From positions 1,042-16,718 of the forward strand of contig DNLZ01000004.1 of assembly GCA_003488325.1 (NCBI GenBank): 15,677 nucleotides of DNA, written 5' to 3'. The position numbers and the translations under genes were made by a program. How positions within the stretch are numbered: the stretch's first letter is position 1; each line of letters opens with the position of its first letter. This DNA is from Planctomycetaceae bacterium. GTDB lineage: Bacteria; Planctomycetota; Planctomycetia; Pirellulales; UBA1268. The notes below the pieces were generated by a model, which was not told the origin of the DNA, ran no database searches, and worked only from the letters and a program-made list of their open reading frames with translations. Positions 8,175 to 13,737 of the stretch are shown one piece after another.

Positions 8175-8262
8175 GAGCCCGGCTCCCGCCGCCGGCGAAT
8201 GGGCGGCGACCCGGTCGCTCATCCGTTCACACCGCGATGCCGTCGCGAGGCGGCCGCACCGC

Positions 8263-8688
8263 TCACGGGCCGATGGACGGCGGGCACTTGGCGAGAAAGT
8301 CGCGGGGGCCACGCGTCGTGTAGTACGGGTAGGCGACGGCTCCGCTCGGCGGGCCGGCCGGTGTGACGGCGGCGTAGTCCGAGGCCTCGAGCGCGGCCTT
8401 CTCGGCCTCGGAGAGATGATGCTTCGCGAGGCCGCCGTAGCGGCCGACGTGCGGACCCTTGGGCGGATGACATGCCGCACCGTGGCACATGCCCGGGCCG
8501 CACTGCCCGTCCTGGCAGGCAGGCCCGCACTGTCCGTCCTCGCAGGCACCGTCGCGACAGGCGCCCTGGTGGGCATGGTGCCCGTAGGGCCCGTCGGTGT
8601 TGAGCAGGAACAGGCGATCGACGATCGAGCAGCCGGTCGAGCCGACGGCGAGCATGGCGAGGGCGGCCAGGACGAAGGCGCGATGCAT
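8263..8688 (-). CDS. Small Cys-rich lipoprotein of planctomycete type
   Basis: A 141-aa protein of unknown function. Residues 1-19 form a short signal peptide with a hydrophobic core (AFVLAALAMLAVG), then GSTGC with C20 as the likely lipidated Cys; Ser at the third lipobox position before Cys is atypical. Residues 44-73 hold seven Cys (44, 49, 54, 58, 63, 68, 73), mostly at five-residue spacing in units such as DGACEDGQCGPAC. The C-terminal part ends with YPYYTTRGPRDFL and PPSIGP, a tail I associate with planctomycete lipoproteins, from memory. The ATG at 8688 was chosen over one at 8736 because it puts the signal peptide at the N-terminus. Likely exported; metal binding or disulfide cross-linking is a guess. 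Confidence 0.75.
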   Translation of the reverse strand: MHRAFVLAALAMLAVGSTGCSIVDRLFLLNTDGPYGHHAHQGACRDGACEDGQCGPACQDGQCGPGMCHGAACHPPKGPHVGRYGGLAKHHLSEAEKAALEASDYAAVTPAGPPSGAVAYPYYTTRGPRDFLAKCPPSIGP

Positions 8689-8740
8689 GGGAGGGATTCC
8701 CGCTGATGCCAGGGCCGGCCGGCGGCGAACCACCACCGCG

Positions 8741-8845
8741 CACGCACCCTCGCGACACCGGTGGTATCGGTCGTGCCTCCGACGCCGATTGAGAAAACCC
8801 TGCGGTCGGCAAGATGGGCGAACGGGGCGGCCCCACGCACCCTCG
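8741..8845. repeat. Pair of 12-nt direct repeats between fabF and the lipoprotein gene
   Basis: The 12-mer CACGCACCCTCG occurs at 8741-8752 and 8834-8845, flanking an 81-nt AT-richer segment in the 169-nt intergenic region. It may be chance in GC-rich DNA. The enclosed segment includes GCCGA and TCGGC arms around a CTCAA/TTGAG core and could carry the lipoprotein promoter, but no box stands out. Confidence 0.35.
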
Positions 8846-8857
8846 GCGCCAGCCCCC

Positions 8858-10153
8858 TCACCCCGTGAAGCGGCTCACGATCAGCGAGATGTTCTGTCCG
8901 CCGAACCCGAAGCTGTTGGAAAGGGCTCGGTCGCATCGTGCCTGCCGCACCGCGTTCGGCACGTAGTCGAGATCGCAGTCCGGGTCGGGCGTCTCGTAGT
9001 TGATGGTCGGCGGGAGCAGTCCGTCGCGGATGGCCAGCAGGCAGACGATGACCTCCGTCGCACCGGCGGCGGCGATCAGGTGCCCCATCATGCTCTTGGT
9101 GCTCGATACCGGCACGGCGTCGGCCCGGTCGCGGAACACCTTGCGAATGGCGAGCGTCTCGACCCGGTCGTTGACGTCGGTGCTCGTCCCGTGCGCGTTG
9201 ATGTAGTCGATCGCGTCCGCCCCGAGGCCCGCGTCGTCGAGCGCCATCTGCATGCAGGCGGCCGCCCCTCGCCCCTCCGGATGCGTGTCGGTGATCCGGT
9301 AGGCATCGGCCGTCGAACCGTAGCCGACGAGCTCCCCATGGATCGTCGCGCCGCGGCGCCTCGCGTGCTCCAGTTCCTCGAGCACCACCATGGCGGCGCC
9401 TTCACCCAGCACGAACCCGTCCCGGTCACGATCGAACGGCCGGCTGGCCCGCGTCGGTGCGTCGTTGCGGGTCGAGAGCGCCGTGAGCAGGTTGAAGCCG
9501 GTCACTCCGAAGGGATGGATCATGCTGTGCGTGCCGCCGGAGAGCATCACGTCGGCTTCTCCGCGACGGACGATCTCCGCCGCCTCCCCGATGGCCTGGC
9601 TCGATGCGGCGCACGCCGTGAGGCAGTTGAGGTTGGGACCCTGCGCGTCGAACATCGCCGCGAGGTGGCCGGCGGGCATGTTCGGCTCCTGCTCGACCTC
9701 GGAGAGGGGATGGAGCGTCTCGAGTCCGAGCTTGGTGAACTTCGCAACGTCGAGGGTCTCCCCCTCGATCGCAGCCATCATCATGCGGGTGAAGGCCTCG
9801 AAGTCCTGCTGCCCTTCCCCACTGCCGAGATAGACGCCGAGCCGCGTCGGATCGGCCACAAGACCGTGCGGGAGGCCCGCATCATGCATCGCCTGGAGGG
9901 CGGCCCCCGCGGCGAACTTCGTATGGCGGCCGCAGAACCGCCAGCGATCCGCGTCCTGTCCCTCGTCCGTGATGTCCCACCCGCGCACCTCCGCGGCGAT
10001 CTTCGTGGGGAAGCGGCTGGCGTCGAAGAGCGTGGTCGGACCCACCCCGGACGCGCCGGCGACGAGCTTCTGCCAGACCTGCTCGACGCGCGTGCCCAGC
10101 GGCGTGACGCAGCCCACTCCGGTGATCACCACGCGTCGCCTGTCGGACCGCAT
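8858..10153 (-). CDS. 3-oxoacyl-ACP synthase II-like ketosynthase (FabF family)
   Basis: Decarboxylative condensation of acyl groups with malonyl-ACP. The Cys-His-His triad is intact: C181 in NCLTACAASSQAIG, H321 in NAHGTSTDVND and H358 in KSMMGHLIAAAGA. The glycine-rich end NSFGFGGQN is at 413-421. At 431 aa it is slightly longer than the usual 410-415, and residues about 113-160 differ strongly from housekeeping FabF, in the region that lines the acyl pocket. The ATG at 10153 has GGAGG eight bases upstream; an open extension upstream would run into the dehydratase gene and has no family similarity. It begins 16 nt after the dehydratase stop, so the two are co-transcribed. It may be specialised rather than the main fabF, which is unlikely to be decided from this window. 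Confidence 0.92.
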   Translation of the reverse strand: MRSDRRRVVITGVGCVTPLGTRVEQVWQKLVAGASGVGPTTLFDASRFPTKIAAEVRGWDITDEGQDADRWRFCGRHTKFAAGAALQAMHDAGLPHGLVADPTRLGVYLGSGEGQQDFEAFTRMMMAAIEGETLDVAKFTKLGLETLHPLSEVEQEPNMPAGHLAAMFDAQGPNLNCLTACAASSQAIGEAAEIVRRGEADVMLSGGTHSMIHPFGVTGFNLLTALSTRNDAPTRASRPFDRDRDGFVLGEGAAMVVLEELEHARRRGATIHGELVGYGSTADAYRITDTHPEGRGAAACMQMALDDAGLGADAIDYINAHGTSTDVNDRVETLAIRKVFRDRADAVPVSSTKSMMGHLIAAAGATEVIVCLLAIRDGLLPPTINYETPDPDCDLDYVPNAVRQARCDRALSNSFGFGGQNISLIVSRFTG

Positions 10154-10169
10154 CACCGCCGCCTCCGCA

Positions 10170-10670
10170 TCACCAGTCGGGCCGCGCGAGCGGCTGGCCG
10201 GCCTCGTCCCGGCCGACGTCATACATGTGCATCTGGTCGAGCCAGCGAAGGAGCTGCTGGGGCTCGAAGAGCTGGGGGACACCGTCGCCCGGCTCGAGAT
10301 GGGCGAAGAACAGTTCGGCCTCCCCCTGGGTGCGATCGCCGACCGTGCTCACGACCTTGGCGAGCGAGCCGGTGGGCTTGAGATCGAGCACCTCCGCCTC
10401 GAACCGGATGCAGTCGCCGGGGACGGCGTCGAAGTGAAACTCCGCCGCCGCCACCTTCGCGAGCACGACCCGCCGGGCGTATTCGATGGCGTCCGCCACG
10501 AGCAGGCCCGCGGTCTGGGCCATGCCCTCGACGACGAGCGAATTGGGCATCAGCGGCATGCCGGGAAAGTGGTCGTGGAGGTGCTCCTCGGCCAGCGAGA
10601 CGTTCTTGAGCGCCACGGCCCGCCGGCCGCGAACGAACTCCTCGAAGCGATCGATCCAGAACCACCGCAT
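10170..10670 (-). CDS. FabZ-like 3-hydroxyacyl-ACP dehydratase (hotdog fold), second copy
   Basis: A 166-aa hotdog-fold dehydratase. The active-site pair is in place: H34 in DHFPGMPLMP and E48 in VVEGMAQ. Where FabZ normally reads MPGVL, this protein reads MPNSL, a change next to the active site. It extends about 20 residues past a normal FabZ and ends LARPDW. The ATG at 10670 has GGGGAG six bases upstream; longer open frame upstream is low-complexity. It lies 146 nt after acpP and 16 nt before the ketosynthase gene, consistent with an acpP-fabZ-fabF transcript. FabA-like isomerase activity or another hotdog thioester role cannot be excluded. Confidence 0.88.
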   Translation of the reverse strand: MRWFWIDRFEEFVRGRRAVALKNVSLAEEHLHDHFPGMPLMPNSLVVEGMAQTAGLLVADAIEYARRVVLAKVAAAEFHFDAVPGDCIRFEAEVLDLKPTGSLAKVVSTVGDRTQGEAELFFAHLEPGDGVPQLFEPQQLLRWLDQMHMYDVGRDEAGQPLARPDW

Positions 10671-10696
10671 CGGTTGCTCCCCGCCGCCCTGCGACG

Positions 10697-10726
10697 AACG
10701 CTGCGGCCTTGAACGTTCCGGCCTTG
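10697..10726. repeat. Tandem 15-nt direct repeat upstream of the second dehydratase
   Basis: AACGCTGCGGCCTTG (10697-10711) is followed directly by AACGTTCCGGCCTTG (10712-10726); 13 of 15 bases agree. It sits 27-56 nt ahead of the ATG at 10670 in the 146-nt gap after acpP. The acpP leader has its own 15-nt-period repeat of different sequence. Confidence 0.6.
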
Positions 10727-10816
10727 CCTGCCCGTCGCGCCCGGGGCCTCCGGTCGTCCCGGCAGCGACGCTCGGGCGACCTCGACCGGATGCCGCCGGC
10801 ACGCAACCGCCCGCGG

Positions 10817-11203
10817 TCACGCCGCCAGCTTGCTCTCCACGTACCGCACCATGTCGTCGACGGTGAGCGTGTTGGCGAAGTTCTGCACGCTGGGATTCTG
10901 CTCGAACTTCGTCAGGTTGGCGAACGGCATCCGGGACTTGAGAGCGGCGATCCCCGCCGCGTTCACCCGACCATCGGACACGAATTCCGAACTGGAGAGG
11001 ACATCCTCGGGAAACAGCTCGCCTCGGGAAATCTTGATCCCGAACGCCTTCTCGAGCCGGAAGACGATGTCGAGGAAGTCGATCGATTCCGCACCGAGGT
11101 CACCCACCATCGTCGCGCTCGGGGAAACATCTTCCTCGTCCACGCCGAGAGCATCGACGAGGGCGGCCTTCACCTTCTCGAATATTTCATCACGCGACGG
11201 CAT
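10817..11203 (-). CDS. Acyl carrier protein with a long internal insertion
   Basis: Carries growing acyl chains on a phosphopantetheine arm attached to S40 in DLGAESIDFLD, the equivalent of the canonical DLGADSLD. Residues 1-60 match the first helices of ACP (MPSRDEIFEKVKAALVDALG, then the Ser motif, then FRLEKAFGIKI). The last helix appears as LTVDDMVRYVESKLA at 113-127. Between them lie about 50 extra residues (61-112), so the protein is 128 aa instead of about 78. The ATG at 11203 matches the family start; a weak AAGGTG precedes it, and the frame upstream of it is low-complexity. It probably serves the ketosynthase and dehydratases beside it. It may not be the housekeeping AcpP. Confidence 0.88.
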   Translation of the reverse strand: MPSRDEIFEKVKAALVDALGVDEEDVSPSATMVGDLGAESIDFLDIVFRLEKAFGIKISRGELFPEDVLSSSEFVSDGRVNAAGIAALKSRMPFANLTKFEQNPSVQNFANTLTVDDMVRYVESKLAA

Positions 11204-11214
11204 CGACGGGCACC

Positions 11215-11244
11215 TTGGGGCAAACGGTGTTGGGGCAAACGTGG
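11215..11244. repeat. 15-nt-period direct repeat in the acpP leader
   Basis: TTGGGGCAAACG occurs at 11215-11226 and 11230-11241, giving two 15-nt units that differ only in their last three bases. They lie 12-41 nt before the acpP start, so on mRNA they sit just upstream of the ribosome-binding region. Confidence 0.6.
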
Positions 11245-11294
11245 GAGCGAAGCGTGGGAAGGGACAGGACCGCCGCAGGCGGCATGCCTCTCCC

Positions 11295-11321
11295 CGAAGG
11301 ACCCCGGGGCGCGGTCCTTCG
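11295..11321 (-). promoter_or_regulatory. Hairpin at the predicted 5' end of the acpP transcript
   Basis: CGAAGGACC (11295-11303) and GGTCCTTCG (11313-11321) pair perfectly over 9 bp with a 9-nt loop. It starts about 7 nt downstream of the candidate -10 box at 11328-11333, so it could form at the very 5' end of the acpP mRNA. No T-run follows on the minus strand, so a terminator role is less likely. Confidence 0.45.
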
Positions 11322-11327
11322 ACGACC

Positions 11328-11356
11328 GTTGTAATGCGGTCCCGGCGCCGTGGAAA
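11328..11356 (-). promoter_or_regulatory. Candidate sigma70-type promoter for acpP-fabZ-fabF
   Basis: On the minus strand TTTCCA (11356-11351) and TACAAC (11333-11328) are 17 bases apart and each matches four of six consensus positions. This predicts a leader of about 118 nt for acpP. Confidence 0.35.
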
Positions 11357-11540
11357 CCCGAATCGACGAAATTCAACACCTCCGTCGCGGGCGGGAGGCC
11401 GACGGCCGTCCTCCGCAGAGCGGCCCCCCACACGGGCAGGGGACGGCGAAAGCGGCCGAGACGACGAAGCCCCCGCGTGGACCCGCGCTCCCCTTGCCGA
11501 GCCCCGGAGCCGTGAAGACCTGGAGGCCGGGTGGCGCGTG

Positions 11541-11561
11541 GCAGCCCCTTTCCGGGGCTGC
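11541..11561 (-). terminator. GC-rich hairpin, possible transcript end
   Basis: GCAGCCCC (11541-11548) and GGGGCTGC (11554-11561) form a perfect 8-bp stem with a 5-nt loop, about 160 nt beyond the dehydratase stop and directly after repeat copy B on the minus strand. No T-run follows. Confidence 0.45.
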
Positions 11562-11563
11562 TC

Positions 11564-11606
11564 GAGCCCATTCAAGATACGTGTGTCGCCGGCGCGGGGG
11601 CGGCAA
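11564..11606. repeat. Dispersed 43-nt repeat, copy B
   Basis: Matches copy A at 18-60 at 39 of 43 positions with no gap. Like copy A it lies in a 3' region of a minus-strand gene and is preceded, in that gene's sense, by a hairpin (11620-11636). On the far side it adjoins another hairpin (11541-11561). Confidence 0.75.
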
Positions 11607-11619
11607 AAGTCTCGTCACG

Positions 11620-11636
11620 TGGGCCGCGGCGGCCCA
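11620..11636 (-). terminator. Perfect 8-bp palindromic hairpin behind repeat C
   Basis: TGGGCCGC (11620-11627) and GCGGCCCA (11629-11636) are perfectly complementary around a single base. As RNA the tip would have to open into a loop. It lies between repeats C and B, 82 nt beyond the dehydratase stop, in the position where a 5-bp hairpin precedes copy A. It could end or protect the dehydratase transcript. Confidence 0.4.
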
Positions 11637-11653
11637 AGGCTCCTCGAGCGTTC

Positions 11654-11720
11654 GCCGACCCCCTTCGCCTACCGCCTTGGTCTGCCACGTCGTCGCTCCA
11701 CTTACGCACGACGTGCTTTA
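11654..11720 (-). repeat. Stop-codon-adjacent repeat, copy C
   Basis: Read on the minus strand this block starts with the TAA stop of the dehydratase gene and aligns with 13615-13683 on the plus strand over about 68 nt, with one 2-nt gap and roughly ten mismatches. Shared cores include GTGGAGCGACGACG and GGGGGTCGGC. In both places the repeat begins at the stop codon and points in the sense of the gene. Confidence 0.8.
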
Positions 11721-12278
11721 GCCGTCTCGCGGTGCGCCCGCGGGAACCGACGCCAGCCCCAGCGGGATGCCGACGCGGACGTGGGGTTCGCGCGCCGCGG
11801 GAGGCCTGGCCGGGCCCTGCAGGATGGCCCAGAGTTTGCGGAGTTCCGAGCGCACCCGGGCGTCGATCGCCGCGCCGTGCGGGCGTCGATCCGCGAGGTT
11901 GTAGCGCTCGAGGACGAGTCGTGCGGTCAGACTCGTTCGGTCCCCGACGCGGCCGCTCGCCTTCACCTTGGTGAAAGACTCGTCCTGATCAAGCACCTCG
12001 GCGGTCACCGTGAGCATGCGTCCGGGCTGCACGAAGTCCCCGTACTTCACGTTCCGTGCGGCCCGCAGGACGACGACGCTGTGGGCGAAATCCTCGCCGA
12101 CGCGGATCGTCCACGCGGCCGCCTGCGTCATCGCCTCGAGCATCATGACGCCCGGAAGCACGGGAAACCTGGGGAAGTGATCGGCGAGGTACTCCTCGGA
12201 GAGCGCCAGTGCCTTGACGGCCGTGATGCTGCGTCCCGGTTCCACCGAAAGAACGCGATCGATGAGCGTAAATCGCAC
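11718..12278 (-). CDS. FabZ-like 3-hydroxyacyl-ACP dehydratase with C-terminal extension
   Basis: A 186-aa hotdog-fold protein. The dehydratase motif is DHFPRFPVLPGVMMLEAMTQ, with H34 and E48 at exactly the same residue numbers as in the second copy at 10170-10670, so the two are clear paralogues. The hotdog domain ends near residue 127 (ARLVLERYN). The last 60 residues are Arg/Pro/Ala-rich with no recognisable domain, and the frame stops at the first codon of repeat C. The start is GTG at 12278, supported by GAGG six bases upstream. It faces the Hsp20 genes across a 402-nt regulatory region and is 514 nt from acpP, so it may be transcribed separately. A FabZ/FabA or related thioester role is possible. 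Confidence 0.87.
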   Translation of the reverse strand: MRFTLIDRVLSVEPGRSITAVKALALSEEYLADHFPRFPVLPGVMMLEAMTQAAAWTIRVGEDFAHSVVVLRAARNVKYGDFVQPGRMLTVTAEVLDQDESFTKVKASGRVGDRTSLTARLVLERYNLADRRPHGAAIDARVRSELRKLWAILQGPARPPAAREPHVRVGIPLGLASVPAGAPRDG

Positions 12279-12411
12279 GACAGACCTCGACGCCTACGAT
12301 CCTGCACCCGCCCGAAAAGCAGGCCGGCGCCGCGGGCCTGCCGCCGACCTGGCGACGGCCCGCATGGCACCACTCTCCACCACGGGGGCCAACGCCCGCC
12401 GGAAGGTCGGC

Positions 12412-12439
12412 AGTATAGGGGATCGCGTCCAGCCCACAA
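12412..12439 (-). promoter_or_regulatory. Candidate sigma70-type promoter for the upstream dehydratase
   Basis: Minus-strand TTGTGG (12439-12434), 16 bases, TATACT (12417-12412). The -10 box matches five of six consensus bases and stands out in GC-rich DNA. Transcription would start near 12405, giving a leader of about 127 nt. Confidence 0.5.
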
Positions 12440-12453
12440 CGCGCCGAGCTCGA

Positions 12454-12490
12454 CTGTCACGGGTGGCGCGACGAACTGCCACGCTGACAG
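12454..12490. promoter_or_regulatory. 37-bp dyad, candidate enhancer for the sigma54 promoter
   Basis: The outer arms CTGTCA (12454-12459) and TGACAG (12485-12490) and the inner arms GTGGC (12463-12467) and GCCAC (12478-12482) are inverted repeats around a 10-base centre. The dyad centre lies about 150 bp before the predicted sigma54 start site, the usual range for bacterial enhancer-binding proteins. It also lies just upstream of the divergent dehydratase promoter, so one factor could affect both genes. Confidence 0.5.
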
Positions 12491-12596
12491 CCCGCGCAAC
12501 CCGCGTTCCCGGAATCTTCGCCCGTCGGGATCGGTGATCGCGGGTTTTTGCCGCGAAGACGACCCCGCCCGCCGTCAGCCGCGACGACGCGGCCGA

Positions 12597-12612
12597 TGGC
12601 ACGCTGTTTGCA
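12597..12612 (+). promoter_or_regulatory. Sigma54 (RpoN) promoter of the Hsp20 operon
   Basis: TGGCACG (12597-12603), four bases, TTGCA (12608-12612) equals the full sigma54 consensus TGGCACG-N4-TTGCA, with the invariant GG and GC exactly 10 bases apart. The predicted start is near 12623, leaving a 58-nt leader before the first Hsp20 gene. It is on the correct strand, directly ahead of the gene. No sigma32-type element or CIRCE dyad is seen. Confidence 0.75.
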
Positions 12613-12680
12613 TTTTCGGGGATCGTTCGTTTGTCGGCGCTGTCGCCGCGAGGTCCACACCATTCTTCAGGAGTTGTGCC

Positions 12681-13160
12681 ATGCCCACGATTCGTTCCGG
12701 GTTCGCGCACCCGTTCGAGGAACTGCGCGAGGAGTTCGACCGTCTCTGGGGTTCTCTCACCGCGACGCCGACCGTGCTCGCCGAGTGGGCGGCGGCGGCC
12801 TCCGGCGGTTTCCCGCTGGTCAACGTCGCCGAGAGTGACGCAGCGGTGACGATCGAGGCGGAAGTGCCCGGCCTCGACGTCGGCGACATCGACATCGCGG
12901 CGACCGCCGAGGAACTCGTCTTGAAGGGGGCGCGGCACGCATCCGCGCCGGACGGCGGCAAGGCCGACACTGGTTCCGAGCGCCCGGTGACCTGGCATCG
13001 CCGGGAGCGTCTGGCCGGCGGCTTCGAGCGGCGGATCACGATGCCGGTGGCCATCGACGCAGCGCGTGTCGAGGCCAGGCTCGTCAATGGCGTGCTGACG
13101 GTGACCTGCCCGAAGTCGATGCAGGCGCAGCCGCGGAAGGTGGAGATTCGGACGACCTGA
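12681..13160 (+). CDS. Hsp20/alpha-crystallin small heat-shock protein, first copy
   Basis: A 159-aa ATP-independent holdase that keeps unfolding proteins soluble. The alpha-crystallin domain spans about residues 46-145: VNVAESDAAVTIEAEVPGLD opens it, FERRITMPVAID and VNGVLTVTCPK close it; the latter is the conserved GxLxxxxPK end motif. An N-terminal arm with PFEELREEFDRLW (11-23) is typical. VEI near the C-terminus (154-156) could act as the I-x-I tail motif. The ATG has AGGAG seven bases upstream. A second Hsp20 gene follows after 40 nt, so the two form an operon, probably under the sigma54 element at 12597-12612. Confidence 0.93.
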   Translation: MPTIRSGFAHPFEELREEFDRLWGSLTATPTVLAEWAAAASGGFPLVNVAESDAAVTIEAEVPGLDVGDIDIAATAEELVLKGARHASAPDGGKADTGSERPVTWHRRERLAGGFERRITMPVAIDAARVEARLVNGVLTVTCPKSMQAQPRKVEIRTT

Positions 13161-13200
13161 CTCGATCGCACGACAACCCTTGATCGAAAGGAGACTGCAG

Positions 13201-13617
13201 ATGACCAGCGAGATGCGTGCACAGAACGGTGCGGCTCCTGCCGCCAATCCGCGGCCGACGTCCCGGACGGCGAGCGGCAGCGAGGGTGCCGTGGCCTACG
13301 CGCCCAATGTCGACGTGTGCGACTGCGGCACCGAGGTGCGGATCGTCGCCGACATGCCCGGCAGTTCCGCCGATGTGATCGACGTGGCGTTCGATGACGG
13401 GGTGCTGTCGATCGCGGCGGCCGTGCCCGCCCGTGTGCTGCCCGGCACGCTCGTGCGGCAGGAGTATGGCGTGGGCGACTACCGCAGGTCGTTCCGGCTC
13501 GGTGACGGCTTCGATGCGTCGCAGATCACCGCCGACCTGGCGCGTGGCGTCCTGACCGTCCGGATTCCGCGACTGGCGGCCGTGCGTCCGCGCAAGGTCG
13601 AGGTCCGGACCGGCTAG
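13201..13617 (+). CDS. Hsp20/alpha-crystallin small heat-shock protein, second copy
   Basis: A 138-aa Hsp20 with the alpha-crystallin domain at about 34-124: APNVDVCDCGTEVRIVADMPG at its start, then YRRSFRLGDGFD and ARGVLTVRIPR at its end. The N-terminal 33 residues are Ala/Pro/Ser-rich and lack the aromatic helix of the first copy. VEV at 133-135 may serve as the I-x-I-like tail. The ATG at 13201 follows AAGGAG by seven bases; an in-frame TTG at 13180 is less likely. The two copies differ substantially in sequence, so they may form hetero-oligomers as IbpA/IbpB do (inference). The stop codon is the first codon of repeat D. Confidence 0.92.
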   Translation: MTSEMRAQNGAAPAANPRPTSRTASGSEGAVAYAPNVDVCDCGTEVRIVADMPGSSADVIDVAFDDGVLSIAAAVPARVLPGTLVRQEYGVGDYRRSFRLGDGFDASQITADLARGVLTVRIPRLAAVRPRKVEVRTG

Positions 13618-13683
13618 AGCACGTCTTGCGTAGGTGGAGCGACGACGGGGCAAACCAACGGTGGGTAGGCGACGGGGGTCGGC
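13615..13683 (+). repeat. Stop-codon-adjacent repeat, copy D
   Basis: Starts with the TAG stop of the second Hsp20 gene and aligns with the minus-strand reading of 11654-11720. Shared blocks are AGCACGTC, TGCGTA, GTGGAGCGACGACG, ACCAA, GGTAGGCGA and GGGGGTCGGC. The two copies are inverted relative to each other, but each is in sense with the gene it follows. Confidence 0.8.
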
Positions 13684-13737
13684 ACCGGATTCACCATCGG
13701 CTTCGTGGCCCCCGGCCGGGTTGCTGCGAGCTATGCT

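Larger units (their letters stand above)
11204..11717. other. 514-nt non-coding region between fabZ-like and acpP genes
   Basis: No convincing gene is present; open frames on both strands have arginine/proline-rich, low-complexity translations and run through repeats. From the dehydratase end toward acpP it holds, in order: the stop-adjacent repeat C (11654-11720), a hairpin (11620-11636), repeat copy B (11564-11606), a second hairpin (11541-11561), a featureless stretch (about 11360-11540), a promoter candidate (11328-11356), a hairpin (11295-11321) and a 15-nt tandem repeat (11215-11244). This suggests that the upstream dehydratase transcript ends here and acpP starts afresh. Confidence 0.7.
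12279..12680. other. 402-nt divergent regulatory region between dehydratase and Hsp20 genes
   Basis: No gene is supported here. It contains, from left to right: a 7-bp hairpin GCAGGCC/GGCCTGC (12319-12325 with 12335-12341) in the dehydratase leader, the dehydratase promoter candidate (12412-12439), a 37-bp dyad (12454-12490), a weak hairpin followed by five T (12521-12549), the sigma54 element (12597-12612), and a small 5-bp hairpin CGGCG/CGCCG (12635-12648) in the Hsp20 leader. Confidence 0.75.

Noticed and set aside
8327..8339. 13-nt identity between the lipoprotein gene and repeat D (GGGTAGGCGACGG)
   Set aside because: It encodes part of the conserved AYPYY tail and does not extend into flanking repeat sequence, so it is most likely chance.
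11350..11721. 123-codon plus-strand frame in the fabZ-acpP gap
   Set aside because: It runs through hairpins and both repeat families, has no Shine-Dalgarno and no recognisable protein character.
12521..12549. Weak stem followed by five T on the plus strand, resembling an intrinsic terminator
   Set aside because: The pairing is interrupted (two 4-bp stems) and no plus-strand gene lies upstream to terminate.
12613..12680. RNA thermometer, CIRCE or sigma32 element ahead of the Hsp20 genes
   Set aside because: No TTAGCACTC-type dyad, no CTTGAA/CCCCAT pair, and no U-rich stretch able to mask the AGGAG; only a 5-bp stem is present.
10830..13160. A 776-codon open frame on the plus strand running antisense through acpP and the upstream dehydratase into the first Hsp20 gene
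   Set aside because: Only its last 159 codons (from the ATG at 12681) show family similarity. The rest is low-complexity Arg/Ser/Pro translation antisense to recognised genes and through repeats, an artefact of high GC.
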